A stretch of DNA of 32,976 nt, from contig JAFGOB010000079.1 of the NCBI GenBank assembly GCA_016926695.1, forward strand, positions 1 through 32,976, in the 5' to 3' direction. The DNA comes from Dehalococcoidales bacterium. GTDB taxonomy: Bacteria > Chloroflexota > Dehalococcoidia > Dehalococcoidales > UBA3254. Of this stretch, positions 32,192 to 32,976 are shown in pieces; the stretch's first letter is position 1, and every line of letters begins with the position of its first letter. The notes beneath the pieces were generated by a model that did no database searches, was not told the origin of the DNA, and was given only the letters and a program-made list of their open reading frames with translations. A program made the position numbers and the translations under genes.

Positions 32192-32220
32192 TTGACAAGA
32201 ATTAATGTGCATATTAATAT
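32192..32220 (+). promoter_or_regulatory. Promoter and operator of the toxin-antitoxin operon
   Basis: A perfect -35 TTGACA at 32192-32197, a 17-bp spacer and a -10 TAATAT at 32215-32220. The spacer and -10 hold the inverted repeat ATTAAT-N6-ATTAAT (32201-32218), and ATATTAA recurs at 32223-32229. This is where antitoxins of the Phd/YefM type bind to repress their own operon. Boxes are seen directly; binding is inference. Confidence 0.65.
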
Positions 32221-32239
32221 GGATATTAAGGAGGGGTGG

Positions 32240-32527
32240 ATGGAGAAAATCAAAACCATAGGTATTGCAGAGGTCAGACCAAAACTCACTCAACTGGTTG
32301 ATGAAGTAAGCAGGGGTGGGCAGCCATATACAATTATATCAGGCAGCCGGGCAAAAGCCGTCCTAATGGGAGTAAATGAATATAATTCCTTGATAGAGCG
32401 ATTAGAGGATCTGGAAGACATTGCCGAGATTAACCAGGCAGTACGAAATCAGGAAGCCGTGATGTCCTGGGAGGAACACTCGCAAAAACTGAGAAAGCCT
32501 GATTCTATACCAGCTAATACTACTTAA
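32240..32527 (+). CDS. Type II antitoxin, Phd/YefM family
   Basis: A 95-residue protein. Residues 5-58 match the Phd/YefM N-terminal DNA-binding fold: TIGIAEVRPKLTQLVDEVS, then the strand TIISGSRAKAVLMGVNEYN. The rest is an acidic amphipathic region (IERLEDLEDIAEINQ) that would wrap the toxin. The open frame starts at 32192, but that TTG is the promoter -35 box; AAGGAGG at 32228-32234 places the start at ATG 32240. It represses its own promoter and neutralises the RelE-like toxin encoded 57 bases downstream. Confidence 0.9.
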   Translation: MEKIKTIGIAEVRPKLTQLVDEVSRGGQPYTIISGSRAKAVLMGVNEYNSLIERLEDLEDIAEINQAVRNQEAVMSWEEHSQKLRKPDSIPANTT

Positions 32528-32584
32528 TGCCCGGGACTGCCAAATAATATCAACAACCGACTAAAAATGGACCGCTTATAGCTC

Positions 32585-32836
32585 GTGTATCAGATTGAAA
32601 TCACAAATTCAGCCCATCATCATCTTCGAAACCTCAACAATTCGATCAGGCAACGGATCCATGAGGCAATTGAGCATTTATCCCAAAATCCTCGCCCATA
32701 TGGAGTCAAGAAATTGCAAGGAGAGGTTGATTTTTACCGGATTCGCGTAGGAAATTATAGAGTCCTCTATATTATCGATGACTCTACAAAAACGGTCACA
32801 ATAATGCGGATTATGCCCCGTGAAAACGCCTATTAG
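32585..32836 (+). CDS. Type II toxin, RelE/ParE superfamily
   Basis: An 83-residue protein: MYQIEITNSAHHHLRNL, the conserved LQGEVDFYRIRVGNYRVLYIID core (broken here at residues 44-49 LQGEVD and 52-65) and a C-terminal MPRENAY that fits the RelE-type catalytic tail. RelE toxins cleave mRNA in the ribosomal A site; ParE relatives inhibit gyrase, and sequence alone does not separate the two. The start is a GTG at 32585 with no visible Shine-Dalgarno and a 57-base gap from the antitoxin, so the toxin should be made in lower amounts than its antidote. No ATG start is available nearby. Confidence 0.88.
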   Translation: MYQIEITNSAHHHLRNLNNSIRQRIHEAIEHLSQNPRPYGVKKLQGEVDFYRIRVGNYRVLYIIDDSTKTVTIMRIMPRENAY

Positions 32837-32902
32837 CTTTTCTGGTTTTCATATATCGACTAACTACTGTCCAAGATATTTTTTGAAAACATAAAAAGAA
32901 GT

Positions 32903-32967
32903 CCAGAATTCATTCTGGCAGGGGCCTGGGGAAGATCCCCAGCCTGAAATTCCCCCAAAACTGGGGG
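32903..32967. repeat. Multi-hairpin intergenic repeat, cut by the window end
   Basis: Three inverted repeats in a row: CCAGAAT-TC-ATTCTGG (32903-32918), CTGGGGA-AGA-TCCCCAG (32926-32942) and CCCCCA-AAAC-TGGGGG (32952-32967). The sequence then runs into a GGGG at the edge. The element follows the toxin gene and could also terminate its transcript. It resembles short palindromic intergenic repeats in anaerobic MAGs; the family was not checked. Confidence 0.65.
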
Positions 32968-32976
32968 ATAAAGGGG

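Noticed and set aside
1..32976. CRISPR array, tRNA, rRNA, insertion sequence or prophage
   Set aside because: No regularly spaced repeats with unique spacers, no cloverleaf or rRNA-like sequence, and no transposase or phage protein was seen on either strand.

Overview
This window looks like chromosome from a strictly anaerobic, energy-conserving bacterium. The evidence is a fixABCX electron-transfer flavoprotein operon, a complete soluble NAD(P)-linked [NiFe]-hydrogenase operon with its maturation protease, a methylenetetrahydrofolate reductase of the Wood-Ljungdahl type, and LuxR-type response regulators with HisKA_3 kinases. A member of Chloroflexota (Dehalococcoidia-like) would fit the kinase style and the short palindromic intergenic repeats. 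This is an impression from reading and was not confirmed by any search; an anaerobe from another phylum (Desulfobacterota, Firmicutes) is not excluded. No rRNA, tRNA, CRISPR array, insertion sequence or prophage was recognised.

Layout. 1-2.2 kb: a MarR regulator and a MATE efflux pump, arranged like mepR-mepA, behind a direct-repeat operator candidate. 2.2-2.5 kb: short repeats. 2.5-6.2 kb (minus strand): fixA-fixB-fixC-fixX, read from a good sigma-70 promoter whose spacer is itself an inverted repeat; FixB carries an N-terminal 2x[4Fe-4S] ferredoxin domain. 6.4-10.1 kb (plus strand): amidohydrolase, RNA 2',3'-cyclic phosphodiesterase, a small zinc-ribbon protein, ComF, the long ribosome hibernation factor and an O6-alkylguanine-DNA alkyltransferase. 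10.1-12.4 kb: an unrecognised protein with an RNA-polymerase alpha-CTD-like helix-hairpin-helix, a flavin reductase, and RadC. 12.6-15.3 kb (minus strand): a LuxR response regulator and its GAF/PAS histidine kinase, with promoter and terminator visible.

15.6-23.7 kb (plus strand) is the most interesting region: a tightly packed operon of NuoE-like, NuoF-GltD fusion (1033 residues), NuoG-like, HoxY-like, HoxH-like and hydrogenase protease genes. It would join H2 oxidation or evolution to a flavin diaphorase and to a second, NfnB/GltD-type pyridine-nucleotide site in the same complex. This suggests coupling of H2 to both NAD(H) and NADP(H), possibly by electron bifurcation. A perfect 16-bp palindrome lies 33 bp before its first gene. 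A MetF/MetV-type fusion with an N-terminal receiver-like domain converges on it and overlaps the protease gene by 38 bp.

25.9-31.6 kb: a membrane-anchored alpha/beta hydrolase, an orphan multi-pass membrane histidine kinase and a large metzincin-like zinc protease with a ComEA-like HhH domain. 31.6-32.2 kb: mostly non-coding, with what may be a decayed gene. 32.2-32.8 kb: a Phd/RelE-type toxin-antitoxin pair with its own promoter and operator. The window ends inside a multi-hairpin intergenic repeat.

Stretches without genes: 1-196 (repeats and operator); 2138-2468 (repeats); 10682-10989 (promoter of the flavin reductase, otherwise nothing clear); 12369-12631 (RadC promoter, repeat, terminator); 15299-15638 (two promoter/operator regions); 25693-25954 (nothing clear); 26843-27033 (nothing clear); 28849-29271 (one palindromic repeat, otherwise nothing); 31573-32239 (protease promoter candidate, possible relic gene, toxin-antitoxin promoter).
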